Shown: one piece after another, positions 8,884 to 19,274 of the stretch
How the letters are laid out: the number at the start of each line of letters is the position of its first letter
Numbering within the stretch: position 1 is the stretch's first letter
DNA from: Yarrowia lipolytica
Taxonomy: Eukaryota > Ascomycota > Dipodascomycetes > Dipodascales
Assembly (NCBI RefSeq): GCF_001761485.1
Contig: NC_090772.1
Span: forward strand, 2,664,501-2,728,500
Length of the DNA: 64,000 bases
Direction: 5' to 3'
Position numbers and translations under genes: made by a program
Notes under the pieces: generated by a model
What the model saw: the letters and a program-made list of their open reading frames with translations, nothing else
Told to the model about the DNA's origin: nothing
The model's database searches: none

Positions 8884-10086
8884 TCAATTACTGACTGGCC
8901 ATTTGTAGAACCCAGGGCTATTCATATCGTCACGTGCGAAAAATGGAGCCATCTGATAAGAATGATCTTCTAGACTCTGTTTAAACGTTTCTCCACAGTA
9001 CGACACACCTGTGAGTAGGTCCCCGATCCAGGAGAGCTTCTGATAAGGGAGCACAAAATATCTATCTAGGCCACTAGTTTTGTTTCCCCGAACGTGTGTC
9101 GACATTTGGGGATTCATTTTACTGCAACGAATGGCTGGGAAATTGGAGTTCACGGCAAGAACAAAATCTCCTTCGGCGTCAGTGGCTTCCAAATCAATCC
9201 ACAATCTCAACCAGAGACCTGATTGTACCATAGCGTAAAAGAATCCGTTATAGATCATGCCGAAACTGACGGTGGTGTGGTAGTAGTAGGAGTCTCCGAG
9301 TTCCAGGTACATCTTGGGTCCGATGCGTGTGGCTACATCTTGCCATTCTAGAGAGTCCAAAGATGACGCTGGGACAGCTGACGAAGGGACATGATACACT
9401 TGAACACATAGAGGCGTATTAATCCCTATGTGTGCATCTTCATGGAAACGGTATGACATAAAGAAGGCACCTGCACCGTTGGGCAGCAGAGTCACCTGGA
9501 TGAAATCCCACAGGAACTCTTTGTTGGATACCACCCAGGTTCCGTCTTCGTCTTGAGTACATAGACTCTTGTTTGCAATTTGATGTTCGGACATGTCGTG
9601 TGTGTCTGCAAAGTGTAGAAAGACGTCGTTCTCTTCTAGAAAAGTGACAGAGATGGAGGGGTCTGAGTGACGAACTTTTGTTTCCCTCGGAGACTTCTCT
9701 GGGATCACATCGGTTCCGTAGAGTATGCGTGGTTTGATCAAACTCTTCTCTTTGACTGGTTCTTTGAACCGGCTATCTTCTGGCACACGGATCTGTTCTC
9801 TGACAGCCCCTTCTTTGATGGCACTCCATCCACGAAAGGAGTTTTTCGTCGCACGAGTTCGTGAAACTATAGCCAATGCACATCTGGTCCACGTTGTCAG
9901 ACCGGTTCCGGACTCGTTGAGAGTAAACCAAGGTACCCGTTCAAGCACCAGTGGTTGTGCAAGGCTAACATCCAGGTCGCACCAGGTGGACCAAGTTGCT
10001 CGATTCGTCTGGCTGAGAGCCACAGCGGTTTCGAGATTGCAGAAACAGTAAATCCGAGCTAGAATCTCAACAGGGAGGGTGTCCAT
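8884..10086 (-). CDS. F-box protein, 400 residues
   Basis: The N-terminus (MDTLPVEILARIYCFC, then ETAVALSQTNRATWSTW) is a typical F-box, which suggests a substrate adaptor of an SCF ubiquitin ligase. The remaining 350 residues are rich in aromatic and beta-forming stretches (for example YYYHTTVSFGMIYNGFFYA). They resemble the C-terminal beta-rich region of fungus-specific F-box proteins, but I do not recognise a named domain. It is convergent with the F-box gene at 8100. The start is the first ATG, immediately before the F-box. Function beyond SCF association is unknown. Confidence 0.75.
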   Translation of the reverse strand: MDTLPVEILARIYCFCNLETAVALSQTNRATWSTWCDLDVSLAQPLVLERVPWFTLNESGTGLTTWTRCALAIVSRTRATKNSFRGWSAIKEGAVREQIRVPEDSRFKEPVKEKSLIKPRILYGTDVIPEKSPRETKVRHSDPSISVTFLEENDVFLHFADTHDMSEHQIANKSLCTQDEDGTWVVSNKEFLWDFIQVTLLPNGAGAFFMSYRFHEDAHIGINTPLCVQVYHVPSSAVPASSLDSLEWQDVATRIGPKMYLELGDSYYYHTTVSFGMIYNGFFYAMVQSGLWLRLWIDLEATDAEGDFVLAVNSNFPAIRCSKMNPQMSTHVRGNKTSGLDRYFVLPYQKLSWIGDLLTGVSYCGETFKQSLEDHSYQMAPFFARDDMNSPGFYKWPVSN

Positions 10087-11233
10087 GGTGATGAGGAGGT
10101 GTCAGAGAGTACCAATTAGAGAGTCATCTCACATGCATGCATCATGTGTTAAGCCGCGTTTCATTCGTTTCAGGAGAAAATCTGAAAAAGAGGCCCTAGA
10201 AGCAAGAGTCGTCAGAACGTTGGATTACAAAGAGAGAGGGACTCGTAATCTGATTGTCAAGCTCATTCAACGTAGGAGTGAAACTGATGACTAAGATGAA
10301 TTGTCTTCCGTACTGTACAACACATATCGTACGTACAGTGAGTGTACATGCTGTAGCATTTTAAACACACTATTTATTGTTCAAGCTTATCAAGAAGCAT
10401 CCCCACGAAACAGAATAAGACTCCCAGCTGCACCTCTCTTCAAACAGTACAGTGCTGTAATCAACTAATCCAACTCGTTCTCAACTAAATCACCCCTCAA
10501 CGAATCAACTGCAACTGCTGTTATCGAGAGTGGATACGACAGATGAATCCGGGATGGAATTTGACATTAACCGGAAACAGGTCTGTTTAAATTGATACGG
10601 TACTCATTGATTCCTGACCACTAAATCCAAAGATATCCCGATTCCGGATACCGCCACTCATACCAGTGTCCACAAGTTCAATTAGACCCTCTTACATCAA
10701 TTGAAACTTATCGCAAGCACTTGACCTACTAAAACCTATACCCCACAACGGTTGACTCGACCATCCACCCTTGACCACCGCTTCGACCATGTCTTACCAA
10801 ACATCCCCATGGTATAGACTGCCCAGAAAGTCTTGCTGAAACAACAGTCATATCACTGGAAATGTATCGGCCGATTATGCCAATCATCTGAAACCGATAC
10901 CGGTGGTAAACCACTCCCATTGCCGGACCTACACACGAACACAGGTCGAGGAAGAGAACACCAGGGATCAGAGGCCACGAAAACCATCTCCGTATGATTT
11001 CTTACGTCCCTCATACCTTCCTCCTTCAATTCCTCACCCCCTTATCGGTCGGATCTAAGCTTACATAATCAACATAACCAGATCGACGGATCAATCAAAA
11101 GCCATCGCTCTATCCAACTCAATTAACCTCCCCTACACCCCCGTAAACTCCGCCAATATCCATCATACGTCAATTACAATATATACATGCTTCCGTGGGT
11201 TTACGTGTCTTCACGTGCCTTCACATGTCATGT
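10087..11233. other. Intergenic 1.1 kb; no gene recognised
   Basis: This holds the promoter side of the 8884-10086 gene and the 3' side of PRE9. GTAC-rich short palindromes lie near 10305-10345 (TACTGTACAA, CGTACGTACAG). A long stretch of mixed composition between 10400 and 11100 shows no convincing open frame. Confidence 0.5.
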
Positions 11234-11986
11234 CTACTCGTCATCCTCCTCCTTGCCCAGACCGCTGTCCTTGAGCAGCTGGTCAATCTGGTCGGGTTGC
11301 CAGATTCGATGCACGACGTGGTCCTTGGCGTCCTTGCTAACGGTGGCAAACTCGAGCTTCTCGCTGGTCAGATTAGTGTTGTCCATGGTCTTGGACAGAA
11401 TCTTGACGGCGAGCTCGCATGCCTCGGCCAGCGTCATGTCGTCCTTGTAATCCTGTCTCAGTAGGGTCTGTGCACTGGCCTTGTTGGCGCCCATGGAAGT
11501 AGCCTTCCAGCCGGAATAGTTACCCGAGGGGTTGGACTGGTAGAGCTGGAACTGTCGGATGTCGTCGTAGCCGGCGTAGATGAACGACACACCAAAGGGA
11601 CGTAGACCTCCATGCTGGGTGTATCCCTGCTTGACGTTGCACACGTGCTTGACGAGCTGCTCGCAAGGGATCTCCTCGTTGTATGTTCGCAAGTAATCCT
11701 GGGCGGACTTTCGGGCGTTTTGAACAAGAATGCCTGCATCTGAGTTGAGACCGGCGACCGCACACACCATGGATTCGTTCAGAGTGTACATCTTTTCGGC
11801 CGAGGTGTCCTGCTCCAGCAGCTTGGAGGTGACCTTTCGCTCGGCGGCCAGCACAATGCCATCCTTGGCCAGAATGCCAATGGCTGTGCCTGCGTGTGAG
11901 ATGGCTTCCTGCGCATACTCGACCTGGTACAATCGTCCCTCTGGCGAAAAGATTGTCGTTCTACTGTCGTATCTTCGGGATCCCAT
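11234..11986 (-). CDS. PRE9: 20S proteasome subunit alpha3 (alpha type-4)
   Basis: A 250-residue alpha-type subunit of the 20S proteasome, part of the outer seven-membered ring that gates the catalytic chamber. The start MGSRRYDSRTTIFSPEG is the family hallmark of alpha3 (yeast Pre9, human PSMA4), followed by RLYQVEYA of the alpha-ring N-terminal signature. Further matches include GTAIGILAKDGIVLAAE, KQGYTQHGGLRPFGVSFIYAG and SNPSGNYSGWKA. The C-terminus is acidic (GKEEDDE), as in other Pre9 proteins. The length fits the family and the frame is uninterrupted, so no intron is needed. A degenerate Rpn4-type motif lies about 60 bases upstream. Confidence 0.97.
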   Translation of the reverse strand: MGSRRYDSRTTIFSPEGRLYQVEYAQEAISHAGTAIGILAKDGIVLAAERKVTSKLLEQDTSAEKMYTLNESMVCAVAGLNSDAGILVQNARKSAQDYLRTYNEEIPCEQLVKHVCNVKQGYTQHGGLRPFGVSFIYAGYDDIRQFQLYQSNPSGNYSGWKATSMGANKASAQTLLRQDYKDDMTLAEACELAVKILSKTMDNTNLTSEKLEFATVSKDAKDHVVHRIWQPDQIDQLLKDSGLGKEEDDE

Positions 11987-13313
11987 TGTCGTGTCTTTTT
12001 GTGTGTGAGTAGAGCTGTCTGTGATGTGCTGTGCTGTGCTGTGATCAGTGGCGAAACTTTGTTGTCGCGGTTGGGAGGACTGGTGGGTGGTTTAGTTGGG
12101 AATTGTGAGTGTGGTTGAAGAAGAGTCTATTTGTTGGGAGTTTACAAGGGTTCCGAAAAGTGCGACAAGTAGCTCTTATATAATTACTGCAGCCTCCGCG
12201 CAACACGGAAACGGAAACGGAAACAGGCGTCCAGGAATCATGTCATTTAATGTCATTTAATGGTGTGATCGGAGATAACGTTGTTATTGCCGGGAGAGAA
12301 GAGGGCCATAATCGGGGTAGTAATACACGAATTGAGGCCGGAGAAGTTGCACACCCACAAACAGACACCCACAAGTTCTGCAGCTACTTATTTAAACCCA
12401 CCCGCCATGGTTACTTTTTACACCAAACAACTCTCATGGAATCGAAGTTCGCCACCTCGGCTAAGAGATCAAAGTCAATTGATATGCTGCGAAATATCGA
12501 TATGCAAAGATAATCCGGAGCAGCATGCTCACGTGAGAATATAAAAAAAGAAGTGAGCCACCGTGGAGAGGTTTGGAGGCAACATGACAAGACCTTTTTC
12601 AATTCCTCACTCGCTCCTTCTACTGTAACCTCAAATTAGTCGCTATTATCTCTCAAAATTTCTGCCTGACTGGTCTTATTGGAAATCAGACTCGAAGGGC
12701 AGCACTCGATCCGGTTCGAAAAAAACAACCAAATCACGTGATAAAAGTCAAAAGGAGGGAATTCAATGCGTACTGTATGTACGGAAGAATACTCTGACTC
12801 AACTTTGAGCTCAATTTGCCCCAGGCGTACAACTACATGGACTCTGATGACATAAGCAGAACCTTCATTCTGTACATTACAGCATACACCATAAACATCA
12901 TCTAGAGAGACCAAAATGTATATTTTACTGGCATTGACAGATAGAATGCAAACCATACTATACTGTTTATATGTTTGGATTGCCCATGTTGGCATTAGTG
13001 GAGATCTGGGTGCCTACAGTTTGTCTGAGACACTGTGTTTCCCAAGTCCAAAGCTCTAAATCTGTTGGAGAGTCAGTCTGGAATATTTACCTTTGCATTA
13101 CTAATACCATTGGATTACAAAGTTCATGGGTACTTTTCCTTCCCCTCTTGTTTTCCTTCACCTCTTGTTTTCCACATCTTGAATACTTCTCTATCATTCT
13201 CCACCATTATCGCACCATCAACCATACATGCGCCCAACCATGCATGATAAATGCATGCCAAAACACCATACAAAATTCCATCCTCATCACTAACCATCAC
13301 AGCATCGAGCGCC
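11987..13313. other. Divergent promoter region between PRE9 and URN1-like gene
   Basis: Besides the PACE-like word, this region has three tandem GGAAAC hexamers (12207-12224), a 10-bp tandem duplication TGTCATTTAA (12241-12260), and CACGTG sites near 12532 and 12735. The URN1-proximal part (13140-13310) is C/T-rich with many CAT/CCA words, as in leaders of neighbouring genes. No additional gene is recognised. Confidence 0.5.
12047..12056 (+). promoter_or_regulatory. Possible Rpn4/PACE-like element of PRE9
   Basis: AGTGGCGAAA lies about 60 bases upstream of the PRE9 ATG. The proteasome-associated control element bound by Rpn4 is GGTGGCAAA, so this is a degenerate match with two mismatches in the core nine. 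Position and gene class support it; the sequence match alone is weak. Confidence 0.3.
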
Positions 13314-14699
13314 ATGAGCAAGCGCCAGAATGACTCCAATCTGCCGAAAAAAGGCCCACATCGACCTCACAAACGACACAAGCCCGGCGAGTCACGTGAC
13401 AGACCGCGATTCAAGATCCCACTCATTGAAAATTGGCTGCTGATTTTCTTGCGGTCTGGAAAGCACTTCTTTTACAACAAGGAGACGAAACAATCGGCGT
13501 GGGAGGCACCGGACCACGTGGATGACTTTCTCTACAATAATGTAGATCAGAATTTGGTTCTTGTGCTTCTAGCGCGTGCCAGAGGATTACGGAAGAAGGA
13601 TGATGTTTACTGGCGTGTTGGAGAGGATACTCTCTACCAGCGACTGAGGCTTTCTGGGGTCGACAATGCAATGTCGAAAGTTGTTTCCGCCAAGATTGAG
13701 ACACCGTCCCAAACTTCCCAACTGGAAACTTCAACTGTGGAGAGTGCCGAAGGTGCAGCAGAGTCAGCATCTGTTGGTATGGAGGCACATGAATCGGATT
13801 CAGAGGAGTTTTCTTCATCGGACGAATCTGAAGGAGAAAACAACGGTATTGATTTCTCTGCTCTTCTGAGTGAGGATGAGGAGGGAATGGAAATCAATGG
13901 GGATGTGGGACCTTCGGAAGGTGCCAAAACCACTTTCAAGGAGTTGCTGAACGCTTACAATGTCAATCCATTTTCTACTTGGGACAAGGAGTTGGATAAA
14001 CTGGTTGATGACGACCGGTATGAGGTCTTGGAGACTCGATTGGATAGAGAGAATGTGTTCAACGAGTGGGCCAAGGATGTGATTCGGCAGAGGAAGGAGG
14101 CCAAGGAGGCCGAGGCCGGCGGTGAAGATGAGCTTGAAGTTGACATTTCTGCAGCCGAGGAGTTTGTGATGCTTCTGAAGGACACATTCAGAAAGGGCAA
14201 GTTTTACGTGGAGTATCGGCGAAAGAACAAGGGAGATGAGCGGTTCAAGGCGATTGATATCACCGACAAAGAGCGAGAGTCTGTCTACCGAGCATACTCC
14301 AAGGTAGCTCCCACAAAAAAAAAGGAGCGGGTTACTGCTTTTAAGAAGCTTCTGGAGGACAACAAGGCGTTGATCAATGCGGAGACAAACCTCGGAAACC
14401 TGCACACCACCATTTCCAATGACATAGCATGCATGGTGCTTGACATTGAAGAGCGAGCTGAGATTCTGGACGAGTTTGTGTCCAAGCTTACCAGAGGTCA
14501 GATTGAGTCGGTGGAAGAGGCCAAGAAGAAGCGACAGGAGAGATTGCTATACGAAAAGAGCAAGGCTGCGCATATCGAACGGAAGAAGGCAGAATGGGGC
14601 ATTGAAAAGGGCAAGAAGAGGCTGGACAAGCAAAATAGGGATCTGGATAGAGAGGTCCAGAAGCTCGGTATGGGAGGGCTCAAGAGCCAGTTGAAATAG
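13314..14699 (+). CDS. URN1: WW/FF-domain splicing factor, Urn1-like
   Basis: A 461-residue protein when started at MSKRQNDSN; an in-frame ATG 63 bases upstream gives a less likely extension. A WW domain sits near residues 35-65 (NWLLIFLRSGKHFFYNKET, then SAWEAP). An acidic Ser/Glu region follows. Then comes an FF domain (FKELLNAYNVNPFSTWDKEL, then DDRYEVL) and a second FF-like stretch (ERVTAFKKLLEDN). The C-terminus is a charged Lys/Glu coiled coil. WW-FF proteins of the Urn1/Prp40/TCERG1 type associate with the spliceosome in the nucleus. The overall layout with one clear FF fits yeast Urn1 best. It is followed by PRP6 on the same strand, 218 bases on. Confidence 0.8.
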   Translation: MSKRQNDSNLPKKGPHRPHKRHKPGESRDRPRFKIPLIENWLLIFLRSGKHFFYNKETKQSAWEAPDHVDDFLYNNVDQNLVLVLLARARGLRKKDDVYWRVGEDTLYQRLRLSGVDNAMSKVVSAKIETPSQTSQLETSTVESAEGAAESASVGMEAHESDSEEFSSSDESEGENNGIDFSALLSEDEEGMEINGDVGPSEGAKTTFKELLNAYNVNPFSTWDKELDKLVDDDRYEVLETRLDRENVFNEWAKDVIRQRKEAKEAEAGGEDELEVDISAAEEFVMLLKDTFRKGKFYVEYRRKNKGDERFKAIDITDKERESVYRAYSKVAPTKKKERVTAFKKLLEDNKALINAETNLGNLHTTISNDIACMVLDIEERAEILDEFVSKLTRGQIESVEEAKKKRQERLLYEKSKAAHIERKKAEWGIEKGKKRLDKQNRDLDREVQKLGMGGLKSQLK

Positions 14700-14917
14700 T
14701 ATTTATAGTAGAACATGGAACCTATTGACGGTGCTTCGTATACGTATAAGTTAACACAAACAGTATTACTTGTACCAATTTTTATTTCAGTTAATTGCGA
14801 CACTACCCAAAATCGAACTTCTCTCCACGGCAGTTGGGAAACTCTCGTCCACTTCATTCATGCACGGCGGGGTGCACCTCTTATTTTCATCATCACCCAC
14901 CCTTGGATACATACCAA

Positions 14918-17569
14918 ATGCCGCCTAAACTGTCCTTTCTGGACATGCCTGCGCCGGCCGGGTACGTTCCCGGTCTTGGACGAGGCGCCACAGGATTTTC
15001 TACGCGTGCTGATCTCGGTTCAGCCCACCGAGCGACAGATACCGATATCCCAGATGATCCTGAGCGGTTCAGAGACCCTGATGATGCCGGTATTTTGGGC
15101 AGAGAGAGCGCGGATGCCGACGACGAACTCGCCGACGAAATTTACGCCCAGATCGATGCTCGAATGGAGGAACGAAACAAGAAACGGCGCGAAATCAGAG
15201 AGGAGAAGGAGCGCCAGGAGGAAGAGAAACAGGCCACAATTGGAGGGATGTTTGCGGACGCGAAACGGGCGCTGTCAGAGGTGAGTCACGACGAGTGGCT
15301 GAATCTGCCTGAGAGTGGTGACCAGACTCGAAAGAACAAACGAGCTAGAATCGAAGCGAGGGAAGGGCTTAGAAGCTACAACATGAGTGATTCAGTACTG
15401 GAAGGACTGAGAGGACGAGCGGAGATTGGCGCTCATGTGACTGAAACAGACGATGGAAGCGTTACTCATATCAAGGCGATCTCAGATGCTCGTGACAAGA
15501 TTTTGGATCTCAAGCTGAGTGGAAGAGAAACATCTACCAGCATTGATCCGAGTGGATACCTCACATCTCTGAACTCGGAGAACTCGCAGTCAACTTCAGA
15601 GCTGGCAGATATAAAAAAGATGACACCGTTTGTTGAATCGCTCATTCGAAGTAACCCCAAAAACGCTGCTGGATGGATTGCAGGTGTGAGATTAGCAGAG
15701 CTCAAAAAGAAGCCTTCTCAGGCAATTCAACTTGCTGCTCAAGGATGTGAGAACTGTCCCACTAACGAGGATGTCTGGCTGGAAAGTATTCGAGTCAATG
15801 ATATGGTGAATGCTCGTATCATTGCTGCACAAGCTGTCAAACGTCTCCCCGAATCGGTGCGTATCTGGGAGGCTGCAGCTGACTTGGAAACTACTGAGGA
15901 GGCCAAGAAACGAGTACTTCGAAAAGCTCTCACATCCGTACCGCAATCTGTGCAGCTGTGGAAGCAACTGGTCAACTTGGAGGACGAGGAACATGCCAGA
16001 TTGCTTCTTAGACAAGCTGTGGTGAGTGTTCCTCTCAGCGTGGACCTGTGGCTGGCTTTGGCTCGTTTGGAGGACCACAAGGCTGCTGAAAAGGTGCTCA
16101 ATCGCGCCAGAAAGGCTGTTAGAACTGCTCCTGAAATATGGATTGCAGCAGCTCGTCTGAGAGAACAGGTCAATGGAGCACAAAAGGAGGTGGACAAAAT
16201 CATGAAGAAGGGGGTTTCGGAGCTGGAGTATCATGGACGAGTGCTGTCCCGTGAAGAGTGGCTCACTCAAGCTCATATATGTGAGAAAGAGGATGCTCCG
16301 TTGGCATGCGGAGCTATCATTCGCGCTACTGTGGCCCAGGGAATTGATAAGGAGCCAGAACATGTTCAGATTGACACATTATTGGAAAGTTCACGCGATC
16401 TTAGCTACCCCGTTACTAGCAGATCGGTCTTGGAATTGGCAACTGAAATGTTCCCTTTTTCCGAAAAGATTTGGCTCACCTGGACTGCCCTGGAGAGGCG
16501 TCTCAACAGTGGCGATCAGCTGTGGAGTGTTCTCGAGAAGGCAGTGACCAGCTGCAAAAAGTCTACTCAACTCTGGCTCTACTATATTCGGGAAAAGTGG
16601 CACCATGGCAAGTTCAAGGAGTCACGTGAGATTGTGTCACGTGCTTTTGAGGAGGTTGGCCATGCGCAGGAGATTTGGCTGGAGGCAGTCCAACTGGAAC
16701 TTGAAGTCGGGCAGCCAGACAGAGCTAGAGATCTGCTAGAGAAGGCACGTGACGTTGGTGTCGCACGCGAGACATTATGGGTCCGGGCTGTTCGTCTAGA
16801 GCGAGAGCTTGGAAAAGCACCTGCCGCCATTTCTTTGGCTGAGAAGGCTTTGGAGGAGTTTGTTGAATGCGATGGATTGTGGATTGAGCTCGGCAAGGCT
16901 AAAACCGAATCATCAGGTGTGCCGGAAGCACGTGATACGTACATCCAGGGCACCAAGAACTGTCCCAAATCTGTGGCCCTGTGGATCTTGCTTGCTGCTG
17001 CTGAAGAATCCCGTGGTGTTCAAATCCGAGCTCGGTCTGTGCTTGAACAGGCTGCTCTGATCAACCCTTACAATGAAGAGCTCTGGCTGGCGCGTGTTAG
17101 ACTGGAATTGCGAGCTGGAAATATTGCGCAGGTTAAGGTCCTCCTCTCTCGAGCTTTGCAGGAGTGTCCCCAAAGTGGACGTCTCATAGTGGAGAGCATT
17201 GGACTCGAACCTCGGTCTCACCGAAAGTCCAAACTTGTCGAGGCAGTCAGCAAGAATGAGAACGACGGCTATATTCTCGTGCTCCTGGCCAAATCTCTCT
17301 GGTTGCGTAACCAGTTCGACAAGGCATCCAAGTGGCTTACCACGGCTCTGGAGATGGATTCTAACAATGGAGATGTCTGGCTATGGGCCTACAAGTTCTT
17401 CTCTGAGCGTGGAGAAGGCGTGGATGAGGTGATTGAGGGTTTCAAACAAGCCGAGCCAACCGAAGGAGAAGTTTGGAGTAGTCTCAAAGATGATATTGGC
17501 AACTTTGGTAAGACAGAAGTGGATCTTCTGAAGGAGGGAAGTTCCAAGCTTGACCTTGGAAGTAAGTAA
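14918..17569 (+). CDS. PRP6: U4/U6-U5 tri-snRNP protein Prp6
   Basis: An 883-residue homologue of Prp6 (human PRPF6, S. pombe Prp1), which bridges U5 and U4/U6 snRNPs. The ATG at 14918 (MPPKLSFLD) is chosen because it begins the conserved PRP1 N-terminal region (PAPAGYVPGLGRGATGFSTR). The same frame is open 123 bases further up with no conserved sequence. Residues 80-130 form a charged helix. From about residue 240 the rest is a long array of HAT/TPR-like repeats of about 34 residues, with recurring W and AA/LE positions (NAAGWIAGVRLAELKKKPSQ; VWLESIRVND; ELWLARVRLELRAGN). No intron is needed. Family length is usually 880-950, so it appears complete. Confidence 0.95.
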   Translation: MPPKLSFLDMPAPAGYVPGLGRGATGFSTRADLGSAHRATDTDIPDDPERFRDPDDAGILGRESADADDELADEIYAQIDARMEERNKKRREIREEKERQEEEKQATIGGMFADAKRALSEVSHDEWLNLPESGDQTRKNKRARIEAREGLRSYNMSDSVLEGLRGRAEIGAHVTETDDGSVTHIKAISDARDKILDLKLSGRETSTSIDPSGYLTSLNSENSQSTSELADIKKMTPFVESLIRSNPKNAAGWIAGVRLAELKKKPSQAIQLAAQGCENCPTNEDVWLESIRVNDMVNARIIAAQAVKRLPESVRIWEAAADLETTEEAKKRVLRKALTSVPQSVQLWKQLVNLEDEEHARLLLRQAVVSVPLSVDLWLALARLEDHKAAEKVLNRARKAVRTAPEIWIAAARLREQVNGAQKEVDKIMKKGVSELEYHGRVLSREEWLTQAHICEKEDAPLACGAIIRATVAQGIDKEPEHVQIDTLLESSRDLSYPVTSRSVLELATEMFPFSEKIWLTWTALERRLNSGDQLWSVLEKAVTSCKKSTQLWLYYIREKWHHGKFKESREIVSRAFEEVGHAQEIWLEAVQLELEVGQPDRARDLLEKARDVGVARETLWVRAVRLERELGKAPAAISLAEKALEEFVECDGLWIELGKAKTESSGVPEARDTYIQGTKNCPKSVALWILLAAAEESRGVQIRARSVLEQAALINPYNEELWLARVRLELRAGNIAQVKVLLSRALQECPQSGRLIVESIGLEPRSHRKSKLVEAVSKNENDGYILVLLAKSLWLRNQFDKASKWLTTALEMDSNNGDVWLWAYKFFSERGEGVDEVIEGFKQAEPTEGEVWSSLKDDIGNFGKTEVDLLKEGSSKLDLGSK

Positions 17570-18404
17570 CAAAGGCTATGGTAAGGTCACAAGTAGTCAT
17601 TATTGCATCATAAAACGAATCTTTATTGTGAACATCTCGATTGTATGCTTCTGGGTGTGTCATCTAGATTCGGTGTTTACCGGGTGGACTGAGGGCATAT
17701 TGTGGAACAATTCTACATTATTTCAATGGGATTTGAACCCTGAATCTAGTCAAATACACCAAATAACGACGATCAATCGAGTTCTTGTTGACTCAAGTGA
17801 GTGTTCCACTGTACGCTACATACTGTACTGATAGCTCGTAGTGGTATGAAAGTTCAAGGTCTAGATGGTACAAGTAGGTGTATCATCTTCCACGAGAGCC
17901 TAGGTGGTCAGAAGAGTCTCTGCCGTCTCAATGGATACCGCATATCAGACTCAGCAGAAAGCTCCACCTGTGGTAATGACGTCTTAGAGCTCAAACTATG
18001 GCGAAAGATTCTTCAGAAGAGATATTGGACCCCGCAGCGGGTGTGAAGAAAATGGTCGACAAAGAGAGTCGACGAATCCTTAGAAACTACAACAGAAGAA
18101 TACTGATCTACTTGACGTCATCTCTGAATCAATAGTAGACTCTTGCGCAGCGGGGGTGTCAACCGAGGTCCATCGGGTAACAGCATCATAGCGACTCCAT
18201 TTTCTGTACTGAATCACATGAAACCCACACAGCCCATGCCCACATCTATCATCAACTATATATACATGTTATTCCAAGGTGACGGTGATCTGACCAACTC
18301 AGTCACTTGTCACCGGCATCAGGCTTAGCCCGCTGAACGATTGCAACATGCCAATCAATTCAACAATCCATCTGATCCGTAGGCTTGTCAAATTGCCTCC
18401 TCAA
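17570..18404. other. Intergenic 0.8 kb; no gene recognised
   Basis: A convergent gap between PRP6 and ATP12. It contains the word CAATGGGATTTGAAC (17724-17738), whose complement resembles a tRNA T-arm/B box and which recurs at 20751-20765. Short open frames here show no family resemblance. Confidence 0.5.
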
Positions 18405-19274
18405 TTACATTCGAGCGAGCAACGAACAAGATGCCAAATGTCTTCGGATGTCGCAAAAGTCCACGTCGTGGGTATCCTCGACCTCTCCCCATCGCTCGAC
18501 CTGGAACTTGGTTTCCAGACCCACCAGCTCGGCCACCTGGGTGGGGGTGAGCTTGCCCGAAATCAAAAAGGCTCCACAAATAAAGGACTTAGAGGTCAGG
18601 GTGGCTCGCTCCAGAGCAGCCAGCTGCCACGGGCTCAGGGTGTAGGCCCACTGTTTCACGGCCTCCTTGTCCTCGGCAGTCTGCCGGTTGCCAAGCAGCC
18701 CCTTGTCCGAGTCCATGGACTTGAGGGTCACGCCCCAGAACTTCTCGGCGTCGGCAATTACAGGTCGGAAGTCGTTTTCCTGAGCAGCTCGCAGACGGCC
18801 CTGGTAGCTGTCGGAGGGCTCGAAGATGAGGAGAGCGTCGGTGTCAATATAAGGCATAATATCCTTGATGGCGGCGTCTCGCACAGCGGGAGACTTGGAA
18901 ATGTCAATTGCTCGCGACACCAGCGACGTCAGCGGCACAGAGTGGTTTTTGAGCTTGAGAGAGGGCAGAACCTGCCACTCGTGCATGAGTAGGTGGGCGA
19001 GCGGCTTCTTGGTAGCAGGAAGAATCAGATCGTGCTGTCCCATGGTTCGCAGAGACTTGCCCCCGAGAGTCACGGTGATGTTGCCGTTTTCGAGGTCCTT
19101 GACAGCCAGCTCTTCCCAGAACCGCTTCAGTCCCTTGACCTGGATCGGAGACACCTTCTCCTTCTTGTCGGGCTGAACCACTCGAGCCAGGCCGCTCATC
19201 AGAGGGCCGGCGTTTTCCAGAGACAGGTTGGAGGCGTGCCGAACGGCTTGCTTGGAGATATGTCGCGCCAGCAT
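18405..19274 (-). CDS. ATP12: Mitochondrial F1-ATPase assembly chaperone Atp12
   Basis: A 289-residue homologue of Atp12, the matrix chaperone that binds free F1 alpha subunit before assembly of the alpha3beta3 hexamer. The N-terminus is basic, hydroxylated and free of acidic residues (MLARHISKQAVRHASN), as expected of a mitochondrial presequence. The conserved ATP12 body starts near residue 48 with KRFWEELAVKDLENGNITV and LGGKSLRTMGQHDL. It continues with HEWQVLPSLKLKNHSVPLTS and a conserved C-terminal part (KQWAYTLSPWQLAALERAT). Length matches the family. It is convergent with PRP6. Confidence 0.93.
   Translation of the reverse strand: MLARHISKQAVRHASNLSLENAGPLMSGLARVVQPDKKEKVSPIQVKGLKRFWEELAVKDLENGNITVTLGGKSLRTMGQHDLILPATKKPLAHLLMHEWQVLPSLKLKNHSVPLTSLVSRAIDISKSPAVRDAAIKDIMPYIDTDALLIFEPSDSYQGRLRAAQENDFRPVIADAEKFWGVTLKSMDSDKGLLGNRQTAEDKEAVKQWAYTLSPWQLAALERATLTSKSFICGAFLISGKLTPTQVAELVGLETKFQVERWGEVEDTHDVDFCDIRRHLASCSLLARM

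Noticed and set aside
12636-12995. 119-codon minus-strand frame between PRE9 and URN1
   Set aside because: No domain, no clear promoter and low-complexity composition; treated as intergenic.
17724-17738. A tRNA gene on the minus strand around the B-box-like word (and the copy at 20751)
   Set aside because: No matching acceptor stem, D arm or anticodon arm at either place.
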